A DNA stretch of 64,000 nucleotides from Desulfobacteraceae bacterium (lineage in GTDB: Bacteria > Desulfobacterota > Desulfobacteria > Desulfobacterales > SKZT01). Shown piece after piece: positions 26,613 to 34,125 of this stretch. The translations under genes were made by a program, and so were the position numbers. Position 1 is the first letter of the stretch, and every line of letters begins with the position of its first letter. A model generated the notes under the pieces. The model saw only the letters and a program-made list of their open reading frames with translations. It ran no database searches and had not been told where the DNA came from. The stretch lies in contig JAABTQ010000005.1 of assembly GCA_011389745.1 (NCBI GenBank), positions 80,542 to 144,541 on the forward strand, written 5' to 3'.

Positions 26613-26951
26613 TCACATGGGAATTTTCTCGGGCAGATACTCTTCCCGAACAGGAGAAAACACCTCGATGGCTACTGAATTTTCCAAAATCTCCGCACTA
26701 TGATCTATATTGCCTGGAATACACCAGCTATCTCCCGGCTCAACCTCAAAGGTTTCCTGCCCGATGGTGAGCCTGATTTTTCCTTTTACCAAATAGCCGG
26801 TTTGCTCATGAGGATGTGAATGTTTGGACAACGTACTGTCGGCTTCCATCCTGAATTCCGAAAACAGAGTTTTTTCACCATATACCAGGGTTTTTAACTT
26901 TATCCCCGGCAATACCTGATTGTATCCACTTTCATTTACTTTATAAAACAA
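26613..26951 (-). CDS. Single-domain cupin protein
   Basis: About 112 residues. Cupin motif 1 is seen as HSHPHEQTGYLVKGKIRLTIG and motif 2 as PGDSWCIPGNIDHSAEI, giving His/Glu ligands for one metal. Proposed start is TTG 26951, with AAAGGA 7 bp upstream and a family-like beginning FYKVNESGYNQVLPGIKLKTLVYGEKTL. An ATG 34 codons earlier lacks a ribosome site and would add an unrelated Cys/His/Trp-rich tail. Small cupins of this type bind metals or small ligands; function unknown. Confidence 0.78.
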   Translation of the reverse strand: MFYKVNESGYNQVLPGIKLKTLVYGEKTLFSEFRMEADSTLSKHSHPHEQTGYLVKGKIRLTIGQETFEVEPGDSWCIPGNIDHSAEILENSVAIEVFSPVREEYLPEKIPM

Positions 26952-27206
26952 TGTGATTTCCTTTCTGTTTTGTAATGCCCATGACCGTTCGCACCAATGG
27001 GGTTGCATATTTAATACAGCCGATTCATCATTTTTGATATGGCACGATATCATATCAAGGCTGTTTTAGAATAATTTTTTTTCAAGGATTCAGGCTTCGT
27101 TACAAACCCGCGCACAGACTATATTCATTGCTTAAATATTTTTTTACTGGTATTCTATAAAAATTAACAAACAAGGGTTTATGTATGCTTATAATGGTTT
27201 GAAATA

Positions 27207-28589
27207 ATGCCAGAAAAAAAAATTATTAGAGAGTTCATAAATTTAACTCCCGCATTTCTCTGTTTGGTGCTGATTTGTTTTCAGGTTCAGGCATGTTACG
27301 GAACTTCAAGTCAGGTGGAAAAAAACCAGACCGGACATGCAGCTCTCTCTGTTGAGGCCGATAAATCTTTGGTACCGGAGCCGGATTTTTCTTCACCTAA
27401 GCTCAAATTTCAGGATAATGTCGTTAGGGCCGGGCTTTTGTATGACCTTTCTTCGGATACCATTCTCTGGGAAAAAAATATGCACAAGGCTTATCCCATT
27501 GCCTCCTTGACTAAAATGATGGTGGGGCTTCTGGTAATCGAGGAAATTTTTGCCGGTAAAATTACCTGGAAATCCATGATCCGGGTGACGCCTCAAGCAA
27601 CCCGTACAGGTGGATTTATGGTTTCCCTGAAATCAGGCAGTTCACTTTCCGTGGAAGACCTATTGAAAGCTGTGCTCGTATCCTCGGGAAATGATGCTGC
27701 TTATCTGCTGGCACAATATCTGGGTGGTACGGAACAAAAATTTGTAACTCGTATGAACAGGCGTGCTCAACAATTAGGAATGACATCAACCCGTTTTACC
27801 AATCCTACCGGCATGCCTGCATCGATCAGCCGGAATGACAATCATTCCAGTCCATGGGATCTTCTCATTCTTTGCAGGGAAATGCTCAAACACAAAGAGC
27901 TGTTGTGGATTGCCGGCATGAGTGAGTCCACAATCTCGCAGGGGGAAAAAATTATCAAACTGAGAAATCACAACCGGCTTGTAGCCCTTTATGATGAGGT
28001 GGACGGTTTTAAAACAGGATACACCAGAAATGCAAAATTTTGCCTGGCGGCCACGGCCAACAAAAAAGATCGCCGGATTATCGCCATTGGTTTAGGCTTT
28101 GAATCTCAGAACCTGAGAAATCAATTTGTCGGAAACATGCTATCCCAATCTTACGATGCCCTTGGCCTGGGATCTCTCCAGCGAAGCACCTCTTATTCAA
28201 AAGCTTTCGCAGCAAAAACAAAACGTCCCAATCCACCCGCTTCGATCATTCATCGGGTTCGAACAGGGGATACTCTCTATGGCATTGCTAAAACTCACGG
28301 CTGCTCGATTGCGCAATTGAAAAGCTGGAACCGGCTGCGGGGAAATGTGATCAAACCGGGCCGGCAATTGAAAATATATCATAAATCTCAGAAACTTTAT
28401 ACTACTACCGCCCAATCCTCCGGTTCAAACGTGATTTATTACAAGGTCCGGCCCGGTGATACACTATGGCGAATCTCTCAAAAATATAAGGGAACATCCG
28501 TGCAAAAACTGATGCAGATCAACGGAATCAAACGGGCCAGCGACCTGAAAGCCGGAGATACTATCAAAATCGTGATCGATGTGGGTTAG
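27207..28589 (+). CDS. D-alanyl-D-alanine carboxypeptidase with two LysM domains
   Basis: 460 residues, exported peptidoglycan DD-carboxypeptidase (PBP5/DacA-like, peptidase S11). Signal segment to about residue 30; catalytic SLTK at Ser100/Lys103, SGN near Ser160, and KTG at Lys269 (VDGFKTGYTRNAKFC). The C-terminal beta-sandwich of PBP5 is replaced by two LysM modules (about 347-391 and 409-456, VRTGDTLYGIAKTHGCS and VRPGDTLWRISQKYKGTS) that bind glycan strands. A LysM-tethered carboxypeptidase trims pentapeptides near its attachment site. No good ribosome site is visible. Confidence 0.9.
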   Translation: MPEKKIIREFINLTPAFLCLVLICFQVQACYGTSSQVEKNQTGHAALSVEADKSLVPEPDFSSPKLKFQDNVVRAGLLYDLSSDTILWEKNMHKAYPIASLTKMMVGLLVIEEIFAGKITWKSMIRVTPQATRTGGFMVSLKSGSSLSVEDLLKAVLVSSGNDAAYLLAQYLGGTEQKFVTRMNRRAQQLGMTSTRFTNPTGMPASISRNDNHSSPWDLLILCREMLKHKELLWIAGMSESTISQGEKIIKLRNHNRLVALYDEVDGFKTGYTRNAKFCLAATANKKDRRIIAIGLGFESQNLRNQFVGNMLSQSYDALGLGSLQRSTSYSKAFAAKTKRPNPPASIIHRVRTGDTLYGIAKTHGCSIAQLKSWNRLRGNVIKPGRQLKIYHKSQKLYTTTAQSSGSNVIYYKVRPGDTLWRISQKYKGTSVQKLMQINGIKRASDLKAGDTIKIVIDVG

Positions 28590-29083
28590 AACTCAATATC
28601 TGAAGAAACAACTTACAATGACTTAACAAAGGAATGATTTTGCATCTTTGGTGAAAGCAAGGCTTTCGCACTCCATTTTTATAACTTTTCTCAGCATACC
28701 AAAATCCTCACAAAGCCGGATTGTGTTTCAGAGCCTCACATTAGTCTCGATTTCTTCATTTTTTTTTATTGACACATAGTCATGTACTTACCATATTTTA
28801 TCTTATTCTTTTACTTTATCCATGATTATATCATTTGCATCAAAGGCATTAACAAAGCATGGGTAATTATTGATCCAAAAAGAAAAATTATCCCTCGAAA
28901 AAAACAAAATTATACCAAATACTTAATGGTTGGTTACATTGCATATGAGGCTATCATTGATTTCTGCCGGTTTTAACCTGCAAACGGATATTATTCTGAA
29001 ACCGAAAAAGCGGAGCTATGCGAACGCTTCAATGTTCCTTCCGGCAGTGAGGAACTTTTAAATCCACCTAAATCCCCCCTTTT
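28590..29083. other. AT-rich intergenic region, degenerate
   Basis: A TTGACA box (near 28768) precedes a 64-codon hydrophobic open frame (28782-28976) without a ribosome site or known family, which is not called. From about 28960 sequence resembling broken coding DNA appears in several frames, and a copy of the aaatcc-cctaaatccccc dispersed repeat lies at 29060-29080. Confidence 0.4.
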
Positions 29084-29764
29084 ATGCCAAAGGGAAACTT
29101 CGATTGGGAGATACGCCTGCGGAACAATTCGCCGCCATTTTCTACAAAGCCCTTGCACTCGGACACTCTACCTGAATCCGAGGATTTGGCAAAACCTGAG
29201 CGGGCAATCCGGATGGCCGTTCATTATTGGGGCAAACTTCAATCATCCAAACACAGTCATTGGCGTCATCCTCAGACTCTGATCATGAAAATTTCAGGTA
29301 TCGAGCTGGAATTTATCGGGGGACACCTGAAAAGTAAAATCAATACCATGCAGCCTATTGATGAGGCCGGTAAACTGATGGCGGACTTTGTGGATGAAGC
29401 TCTAAGGGCACGCGTCCGGCTTGTAACCGAGGCCTCCGATATACGCCGCTACATCGAGCGAAAATTTGAACAGGAAGCCAACCCTCGCGTTTTTGTCTGC
29501 GGCGATATGAATGATGGGCCCGGCCGTGGATATTTTGAGCCTGGTGCAGATGCTTTGCCTTCAGAACCGGTCAATCCGACCCGATTCCAGCTTATCGATC
29601 ACATTTTGTTCACACAATCGCTGGTAGGCAAAAACGCATCACCCCGAGTAAAGGCCCATGCCGGACTGATCGAACACACCATTCATCAGCGAAACAACGC
29701 CTTGCTGACAAATGTCAATCGCACAAGCGACCATGTCCCCGAGTCGGTTCATATTACGCTATGA
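29084..29764 (+). pseudogene. Truncated endonuclease/exonuclease/phosphatase-family gene
   Basis: The second half has EEP-superfamily motifs: IELEFIGGHLKSK, VFVCGDMNDGPGRGYFE (D-N pair of the active site) and the terminal TSDHVPE (catalytic Asp-His). The N-terminal half, which should carry the metal-binding Asn and Glu strands, is missing. The first ~65 codons are unrelated and begin at a dispersed repeat. A complete member needs about 300 residues before the end; only ~160 family-like residues remain. Interpreted as a 5'-deleted relic now fused to repeat DNA. Confidence 0.6.
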
Positions 29765-29932
29765 TCGGCTCTGGTGTCATCTCCGCATCATCAAACCACC
29801 GATTCAGTAAATTCTTAAACTATGAGGTGAGGACCTTCCTTGAAATATATATCTTATAATCTATACTTGACATATTCCAGCCATTGGGTCAATATTTTTT
29901 GAATATGAACCAACAAATATAAGGAGGCGCTT

Positions 29933-30134
29933 ATGGAAAACCGCTAAACTATTCATTAACGGAAGAAGTCAAGCTGTTCACTTACCCAAAGCCTACCGGT
30001 TCGAGGGAATTGAGGTCTATATAAAAAAAGTACCCGGAGGGGTATTGTTAATGGATAAAAATGAATCTATCTGGGATCTTTGGGAAAAAAATCTAATGAA
30101 ATACCCCAATGTTCATATTCAAGGATGCCCGTAA
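29933..30134 (+). pseudogene. VapB-like antitoxin, frameshifted and 3'-truncated
   Basis: AAGGAGG and ATG 29933 are intact, but the ATG frame stops after four codons. Shifting by one base inside the run of A restores a SpoVT/AbrB-type antitoxin, [40 protein letters not shown]. The C-terminus is cut after [11 protein letters not shown] and joins VOC-gene sequence. No VapC partner follows. A one-base insertion (AAAA for AAA) explains the first lesion. Confidence 0.75.
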
Positions 30135-30541
30135 GGCCATTGAATTCTATAAAAAGGCCTTCGGGGCAGAAGAGCGTTTCATCATGCCTACCCCGGATTG
30201 ACAAGGGCGTGATGCACGCTGAGTTCCAGATCGGTACTTCAATCATCATGATAGGCGAAGAAAATCCCCAGTGTCCCAGTAAAAGTGCAGAAACCATGGA
30301 CGGTTCCCCTGTCAGTTTTTATGTTTATCTCGAAAAAGTAGATGAGGCTTTTAAGATCGCGGTTGACTCAGGTGCCGAGATCCGGATGCCTGTCGAGGAC
30401 ATGTTCTGGGGTGACCGTATGGGTACCGTGCAGGATCCGTTCGGCTACACATGGAACGTCGCAAGCCACACCAGGGACCTGACACCGGAGGAAATCCAGG
30501 AGGGTGCGAAGGCCGCTTTCGCCAAGATGGCAGAAAAGTAG
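30109..30541 (+). pseudogene. VOC/glyoxalase-family (PhnB-like) gene, frameshifted
   Basis: From 30109 the frame reads [22 protein letters not shown] and stops at TGA 30199. A +1 shift continues with DKGVMHAEFQIGTSIIMIGEENPQ and runs to 30541 (GDRMGTVQDPFGYTWNVASH, the second metal motif region). The two pieces form a VOC protein of the YdcJ/PhnB type lacking only its first residues. One inserted base near 30198 explains the break, and the TGA is not Sec because the same frame closes again within a few codons. The 5' end merges with the VapB relic. Confidence 0.8.
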
Positions 30542-30649
30542 GTCACCTGTACCCCCTTTCCTTTCTCAAGCTCTTTACCAGAAACAACCAAAAGCATGAT
30601 ATTGGCTGGCGGGAAGATATTTAAGGTTTCCCCCTGTCGTATATCCTGC

Positions 30650-30667
30650 CGGCAAATTAATTTGCCG
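30650..30667. promoter_or_regulatory. 18-bp perfect palindrome upstream of the SleB-like gene
   Basis: CGGCAAATTAATTTGCCG, 70 bp before the ATG of the cell-wall hydrolase, is an exact dyad and could bind a dimeric regulator. It could also be a stem remnant of the preceding gene's terminator, although no T-run follows. Confidence 0.4.
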
Positions 30668-30737
30668 TTCGGAAAGAATGTGCCGTCGAATTTAACGCGC
30701 GGGGGTAAAACCATTGATTCAACCAGGAGGTTAGAAC

Positions 30738-31358
30738 ATGCGACAGATATGGATTGCGACCTGCTTTGCAATAATCATTTTCGGGTGCCAGGTGATCTCG
30801 ACTGACGAGGCGCAAAAAGCGGAAGACGCTAAGAGCAAGGCGGAAGTATTGGAGCAGAACGCAGCGCCCGAGGGAACCAAGAAACCCCCCTCTCTATCCG
30901 AGATCATCACGAAGCCTGAAGCGCAGGCTGTGGATCCGATTGGTAAAGGCCCCCTGGATGATGCAATTACCTGCCTTTCACGAACCATCTACTGGGAAAC
31001 CAAGGGCGAGGGGGCTGCCGGCATGGAAGCAGTCGCCAATGTTGTCATGAATCGGCTTGGCAAGGAGGGCTTTCCAAACACGATTTGTGAAGTCGTCATG
31101 CAAGGCAGCGAGCAGGGTGCCTGCCAGTTCTCATGGTGGTGCGATGGCCGTTCGGATGACGTAGAGGAGGAAAAATCCTATGCGATCGCCAAGGAAATAG
31201 CTCGAAAAGCTCTTAACCGGCAACTAACAGACCGAACCGGTGGCGCATTGTCTTTCCACCATCGGAAAGTATCCCCAGGTTGGGCCGCGGAATACATCAT
31301 GACAAACAAGGTCGGCGAGCATATTTTTTACAAGCCTCACAGCAAAACCACGAAATAA
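30738..31358 (+). CDS. Cell wall hydrolase, SleB/CwlJ family lipoprotein
   Basis: 206 residues. Lipoprotein-like N-terminus (IIIFGC, Cys17), a Lys/Glu-rich linker to about residue 75, then the hydrolase-2 domain: CLSRTIYWETKGEGAAGMEAVANVVMNRL with the catalytic Glu, ICEVVMQGSEQGACQFSWWCDG, and GGALSFHHRKVSPGW. Family members are lytic amidases/glycosylases of peptidoglycan; in a Gram-negative this implies periplasmic wall turnover. AGGAGG precedes the ATG. It is intact, unlike its neighbours. Confidence 0.88.
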   Translation: MRQIWIATCFAIIIFGCQVISTDEAQKAEDAKSKAEVLEQNAAPEGTKKPPSLSEIITKPEAQAVDPIGKGPLDDAITCLSRTIYWETKGEGAAGMEAVANVVMNRLGKEGFPNTICEVVMQGSEQGACQFSWWCDGRSDDVEEEKSYAIAKEIARKALNRQLTDRTGGALSFHHRKVSPGWAAEYIMTNKVGEHIFYKPHSKTTK

Positions 31359-31415
31359 GCCCTGTATGCATTCTTCCCGGCTTCGTCTCATTACCTCCCT
31401 GCCCTCTCCGTAAGC

Positions 31416-31499
31416 AAGATGATGAGTTAAAAGAATTGACCGAAACTGCATTAAACGGATGCCCAGGATGATAGTGCTGAAAAGAGGTATGATTATTGA
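31416..31499 (+). repeat. Partial copy of the MazEF-like module junction
   Basis: These 84 bp match 32663-32746 at all but two positions. The matched stretch spans the last codons of the antitoxin and the first codons of the toxin. Here it is followed by unrelated sequence, so this copy is non-functional. The high identity indicates a recent duplication. Confidence 0.9.
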
Positions 31500-31508
31500 T
31501 GGGGTAAA

Positions 31509-31555
31509 GTGGGGTCATGCCACGCCAAGATCCTGTTTTATCGACATTACCTCTT
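31509..31555 (+). repeat. Short repeat flanking the transposase remnant, copy 1
   Basis: The segment with GTGGGGTC..GCCACGC..AAGATCCTG and TTATCGACATTACC recurs at 32267-32311 with three small indels or changes. The two copies bracket the transposase fragment and the GGDEF fragment. Similar sequence often lies at the ends of REP-associated transposase loci. Confidence 0.75.
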
Positions 31556-31638
31556 GATAAAAGGCCCTAATTACGGCTAATATTGCAATTTTCAGGAGAA
31601 AAAATTCAGATATTGAAGTTCTCCCGACGAGACAAATT

Positions 31639-31803
31639 ATGGCAAGGGCCAAAAGGCACTATCTACCTTGGCAGGTGTGGTACATCACTCATAGATGCCA
31701 CAAAAGAGAGTTTCTGCTCAAACTGAAAATCGATCGGCAGAGATGGCTCCACTGGCTTTACGAAGCCCGAAAGCGATATGGTTTGGTCGAAGATCATCGG
31801 TAA
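31639..31803 (+). pseudogene. REP-associated tyrosine transposase (RAYT), N-terminal fragment
   Basis: 54 codons reading MARAKRHYLPWQVWYITHRCHKREFLLK followed by a Trp/Arg-rich stretch and a stop. This is the characteristic opening of Y1 RAYT transposases (AKRHYIPGQVWHITHRC). The HUH motif and catalytic Tyr, normally past residue 60, are absent because the sequence switches to an oppositely oriented GGDEF fragment at 31804. Non-functional remnant. Confidence 0.82.
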
Positions 31804-32025
31804 TCAAGAATCATTTCCAGGCGCGTAAAAACTAATCTTATTCCTGCCCGTGTCTTTGGCGACATACATTGCCGTGTCGGCATTCTTGATCAAATCCGCG
31901 GATGTAATTGCGTCGGCGGGGAACATGGCAATGCCGACGGACGCTCCTACGCGGAGCACTTCACCGAGAATCTCCATAGGCTCATTGATCGACCTGACGA
32001 CACAGGTGGCGATGGAAGCAAGGCA
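31804..32025 (-). pseudogene. GGDEF (diguanylate cyclase) C-terminal fragment
   Basis: On the minus strand 70-odd codons read as the end of a GGDEF domain: INEPMEILGEVLRVGASVGIA, MFPADAITSADLIKNADTAMY and VAKDTGRNKISFYAPGNDS, then TGA. The GG(D/E)EF active-site loop and everything upstream are missing, and no start is possible. It abuts the RAYT fragment end to end, marking a recombination junction. Confidence 0.82.
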
Positions 32026-32484
32026 GTTGCTTTATTTAACCACCGGACTTTTTTCGTTGTGACATTCATGTTCTATCTTTTAGGATAGGAAGACGCTTTT
32101 GTCAAGAAACGTGTGAAGGATGTTTGAATAGGATGATTATAGAAGGGTCTTTGTTGACTCTTATCTGCAGTAGAAGTTTAAAGTAGATGTATCAAGGCCA
32201 CATCACATTGAAAACTCGGATGCCTGATATCATGGGATAAATCTTGGTAAGGTTAAAGTGATTAAGGTGGGGTCGGGCCACGCAAGATCCTGTTTATCGA
32301 CATTACCTCTTAGGTGTGGAATTTGGGGGACATGATACTTAATTCAGAAAACACACCGGTAAACCGGTGTTTTCACGTTCGCCTTTTCTCATCTGCTCAA
32401 ACAGTTTTATTGACTTTAGGTGCACTAGTCCCTATAATAGGCCTGAAAACAAGGTTCCAATGTTACTACCCAAAAGGAGGCTAT
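32026..32484. repeat. Intergenic region with repeat copy 2 and a hairpin
   Basis: No gene is supported in these 459 bp. The second copy of the transposase-flanking repeat occupies 32267-32311. At 32353-32370, ACACCGGT-aa-ACCGGTGT forms an 8-bp hairpin followed by TTTTCACGTTC, the same tail seen after the hairpin at 20718. AAAAGGAGG at the end is the ribosome site of the antitoxin gene. Confidence 0.6.
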
Positions 32485-32718
32485 ATGTTACAGGCAAAAT
32501 TCAGCCTTGAAGAAACGCAAGCCAAGTTTTTGAATAATTTTAAACTCTATGGATTTAAGGATAAAAGCTCTATGCTTCGTGAGGCTATAGAGCTTTTCAA
32601 GAAAGAAGTTGAACTTGAAAGTCTAAGAAAATCCGCTGAATTATATTCTGAAATTTATTCTGAAGATGATGAGTTAAAAGAATTGACCGAAACTGCATTA
32701 AACGGATGGCCAGAATGA
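32485..32718 (+). CDS. Antitoxin of a MazEF-like module
   Basis: 77 residues, mainly helical. Starts at ATG 32485 after AAAGGAGG; the frame continues upstream but without a ribosome site. MLQAKFSLEETQAKFLNNFKLYGFKDKSSMLREAIELFKKEVELESLRKS looks like a ribbon-helix-helix N-terminus followed by an acidic toxin-binding tail (EIYSEDDELKELTETALNG). Its stop overlaps the toxin start (ATGA), so the pair is translationally coupled. Role: neutralises the MazF RNase and probably autoregulates. Confidence 0.85.
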   Translation: MLQAKFSLEETQAKFLNNFKLYGFKDKSSMLREAIELFKKEVELESLRKSAELYSEIYSEDDELKELTETALNGWPE

Positions 32719-33074
32719 TAGTGCTGAAAAGAGGTATGATTATTGACATCAATCTTGATCCGACAATAGGTTCAGAAACTGGAAAAATCAGACCTTGTGT
32801 AGTTGTGACTAACAATGTTTATAATGAAAGAGTCCCAGTTATCCAAGTTGTTCCAATTACTGAATGGAGTGCAAAAAAAGCTCGAATAAAAACCAATGTT
32901 GAAATTTATCCTTCCTCCGATAATGGTTTATCTAAAAAATCGATAGCAGACTGTTTGCAGACACGTCCAATAGATCATCGTCATAGGTTGGTCAAATTTC
33001 GTGGGAGACTGTCAATAGATAAAGTTCAGGAAATTAACCAGTCTTTAAAGGTTGTTTTTGAACTTAATGCATAG
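32715..33074 (+). CDS. MazF/PemK-family endoribonuclease toxin
   Basis: About 119 residues. The MazF fold is evident from KRGMIIDINLDPTIGSETGKIRPCVVVTN (GxExxKxRP-like active-site Arg), VIQVVPIT, and SIADCLQTRPIDHRHRLVKFRGRLS, the conserved strand with the catalytic Ser/Thr-Asp region. Cleaves mRNA when released from antitoxin. Start 32715 overlaps the antitoxin stop; an ATG three codons earlier (32706) is the alternative. This is the only intact toxin-antitoxin module in the decay zone. Confidence 0.9.
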   Translation: MIVLKRGMIIDINLDPTIGSETGKIRPCVVVTNNVYNERVPVIQVVPITEWSAKKARIKTNVEIYPSSDNGLSKKSIADCLQTRPIDHRHRLVKFRGRLSIDKVQEINQSLKVVFELNA

Positions 33075-33102
33075 CGCAAAATACCCAAAGGCTAACCCAT
33101 AA

Positions 33103-33172
33103 GGATTGAACAGACCTGCCAGGAAAATGTGACAAATTAATCGGGAGTTTGATGGCAGGTCGGATTCAATCC
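33103..33172. repeat. 70-bp element with ~19-bp inverted ends
   Basis: GGATTGAACAGACCTGCCA (33103-33121) is mirrored by TGGCAGGT..ATTCAATCC (33153-33172) with two or three mismatches around a 31-bp AT-rich centre. It sits exactly between the MazF stop and the broken HigA gene, so it may be a terminator-like structure or a miniature mobile element. Confidence 0.55.
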
Positions 33173-33358
33173 ATTCCTCGAAACCGGCCCCCGACTCATC
33201 CAAGGAAATGCTTTTCGAGGAGTTTATTTCACTTAGGCTAACGCAGACAGAGCTGGCTCTGCGGCTTGAAGTTTCATAACCTCGGCTAAACAAAATCGTA
33301 AAAGACCATCGCTGGGTAACTCCGGACACCGGTTTGCGCCTTCCCCAAGTTTTGGGTG
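33173..33358 (+). pseudogene. HigA/VapI-type XRE antitoxin, broken
   Basis: IPRNRPPTHP reads in one frame. A one-base loss then moves the rest to the next frame, EMLFEEFISLRLTQTELALRLEVS-stop-PRLNKIVKDHR. It continues WVTPDTGLRLPQVLG, the familiar helix-turn-helix of HigA antitoxins. Both a frameshift and an internal TAA disable it. No HigB toxin is seen upstream. Confidence 0.8.
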
Positions 33359-33978
33359 GCAAGTGTCCATGCCGGAAGTGCTCTCCATCTGCAGAACAAC
33401 GCGCGGATGCGAGGCATTTATGCAGCAAGGGTTGTTGGTCGCAAGGAGACCTTTATGTCCGGATCGGCGGCAGCGATATTGATTGGCAGCCCTATTACTC
33501 CGGATACCGGGACTACCAGTAGTATGCCCAAGGTGCGGGGCTGGAAGGTAATATGGACAACATTAAAAACACCACTGAAATTACTCATGTCATCTGGGGA
33601 CAAATAGAAGTTACTGTTAATGGGGGCTTCGTCGATCTCCAAAAAAGATATGGTATTCACGCATTGATTCATAATAGTACCACGACCCTTTCGGGATTGG
33701 GTGTATTCAAAGATTGCAAAAAATAGATATAGATGGTTTGGTAAAAAGCAAAGTTGTACGGTTCTGTCAGAGGATGAGAAATCGTGGTTTTTGTAGTAAA
33801 AGAATTCGGTCATTTTGATTGGAAAGAACAAAAAAAGCATGGGTAGCCAATCCCGACATTCCCCTCAATATCGGGAGACCAACATCGTTGTTTATTATTT
33901 AGGGGGATTTCCCTAAGACAATTTTAGACTCTTCAAATAAATAACTTGACAGGCTTAAGTTCTCATAGGTACCTGAAA
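33359..33978. other. Degenerate intergenic DNA after the HigA relic
   Basis: Several short open frames overlap here. The only one worth naming is 33553-33726 (+, 57 codons, ITHVIWGQIEVTVNGG..), which has no ribosome site and only a vague similarity to small beta-strand domains. Nothing else is supportable. A CCCGACATTCCCCTCAATATCGGG-like inverted repeat lies near 33857. Confidence 0.4.
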
Positions 33979-34103
33979 TCAATCATTATCGATCTTTTTG
34001 TATCGTCATTCCGGCGAAAGCCGGAATCCAGGTGGATTCAAGAAGTTGGTTTTTCTGGATGCCGGATCAAGTCCGGCATGACGGAAAACTTTGGACTGTC
34101 GAG
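33979..34103 (+). repeat. Dispersed palindromic repeat, copy A
   Basis: 125 bp starting ATCAATCATTATCGATC and containing GTCATTCCGGC..GCCGGAATCCAG, GTGGATTCA and GATGCCGGATCAAGTCCGGCATGACGG, then GAG. A longer copy lies in the opposite orientation at 61652-61810. It has two internal hairpins. Classed as a dispersed non-coding repeat of unknown mobility. Confidence 0.85.
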
Positions 34104-34125
34104 GTAATAATTAAGGGGGATAAAT

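Noticed and set aside
28782..28976. 64-codon hydrophobic ORF
   Set aside because: AT-rich, no ribosome site, no similarity; amino acid composition fits random AT-rich sequence.
30199..30201. TGA in the VOC gene as another selenocysteine codon
   Set aside because: The same frame meets further stops at once and homology continues in another frame, so a frameshift explains it.
33334..33607. Overlapping ORFs after the HigA relic
   Set aside because: Two frames overlap, the first is a continuation of the broken antitoxin, and neither has a ribosome site.
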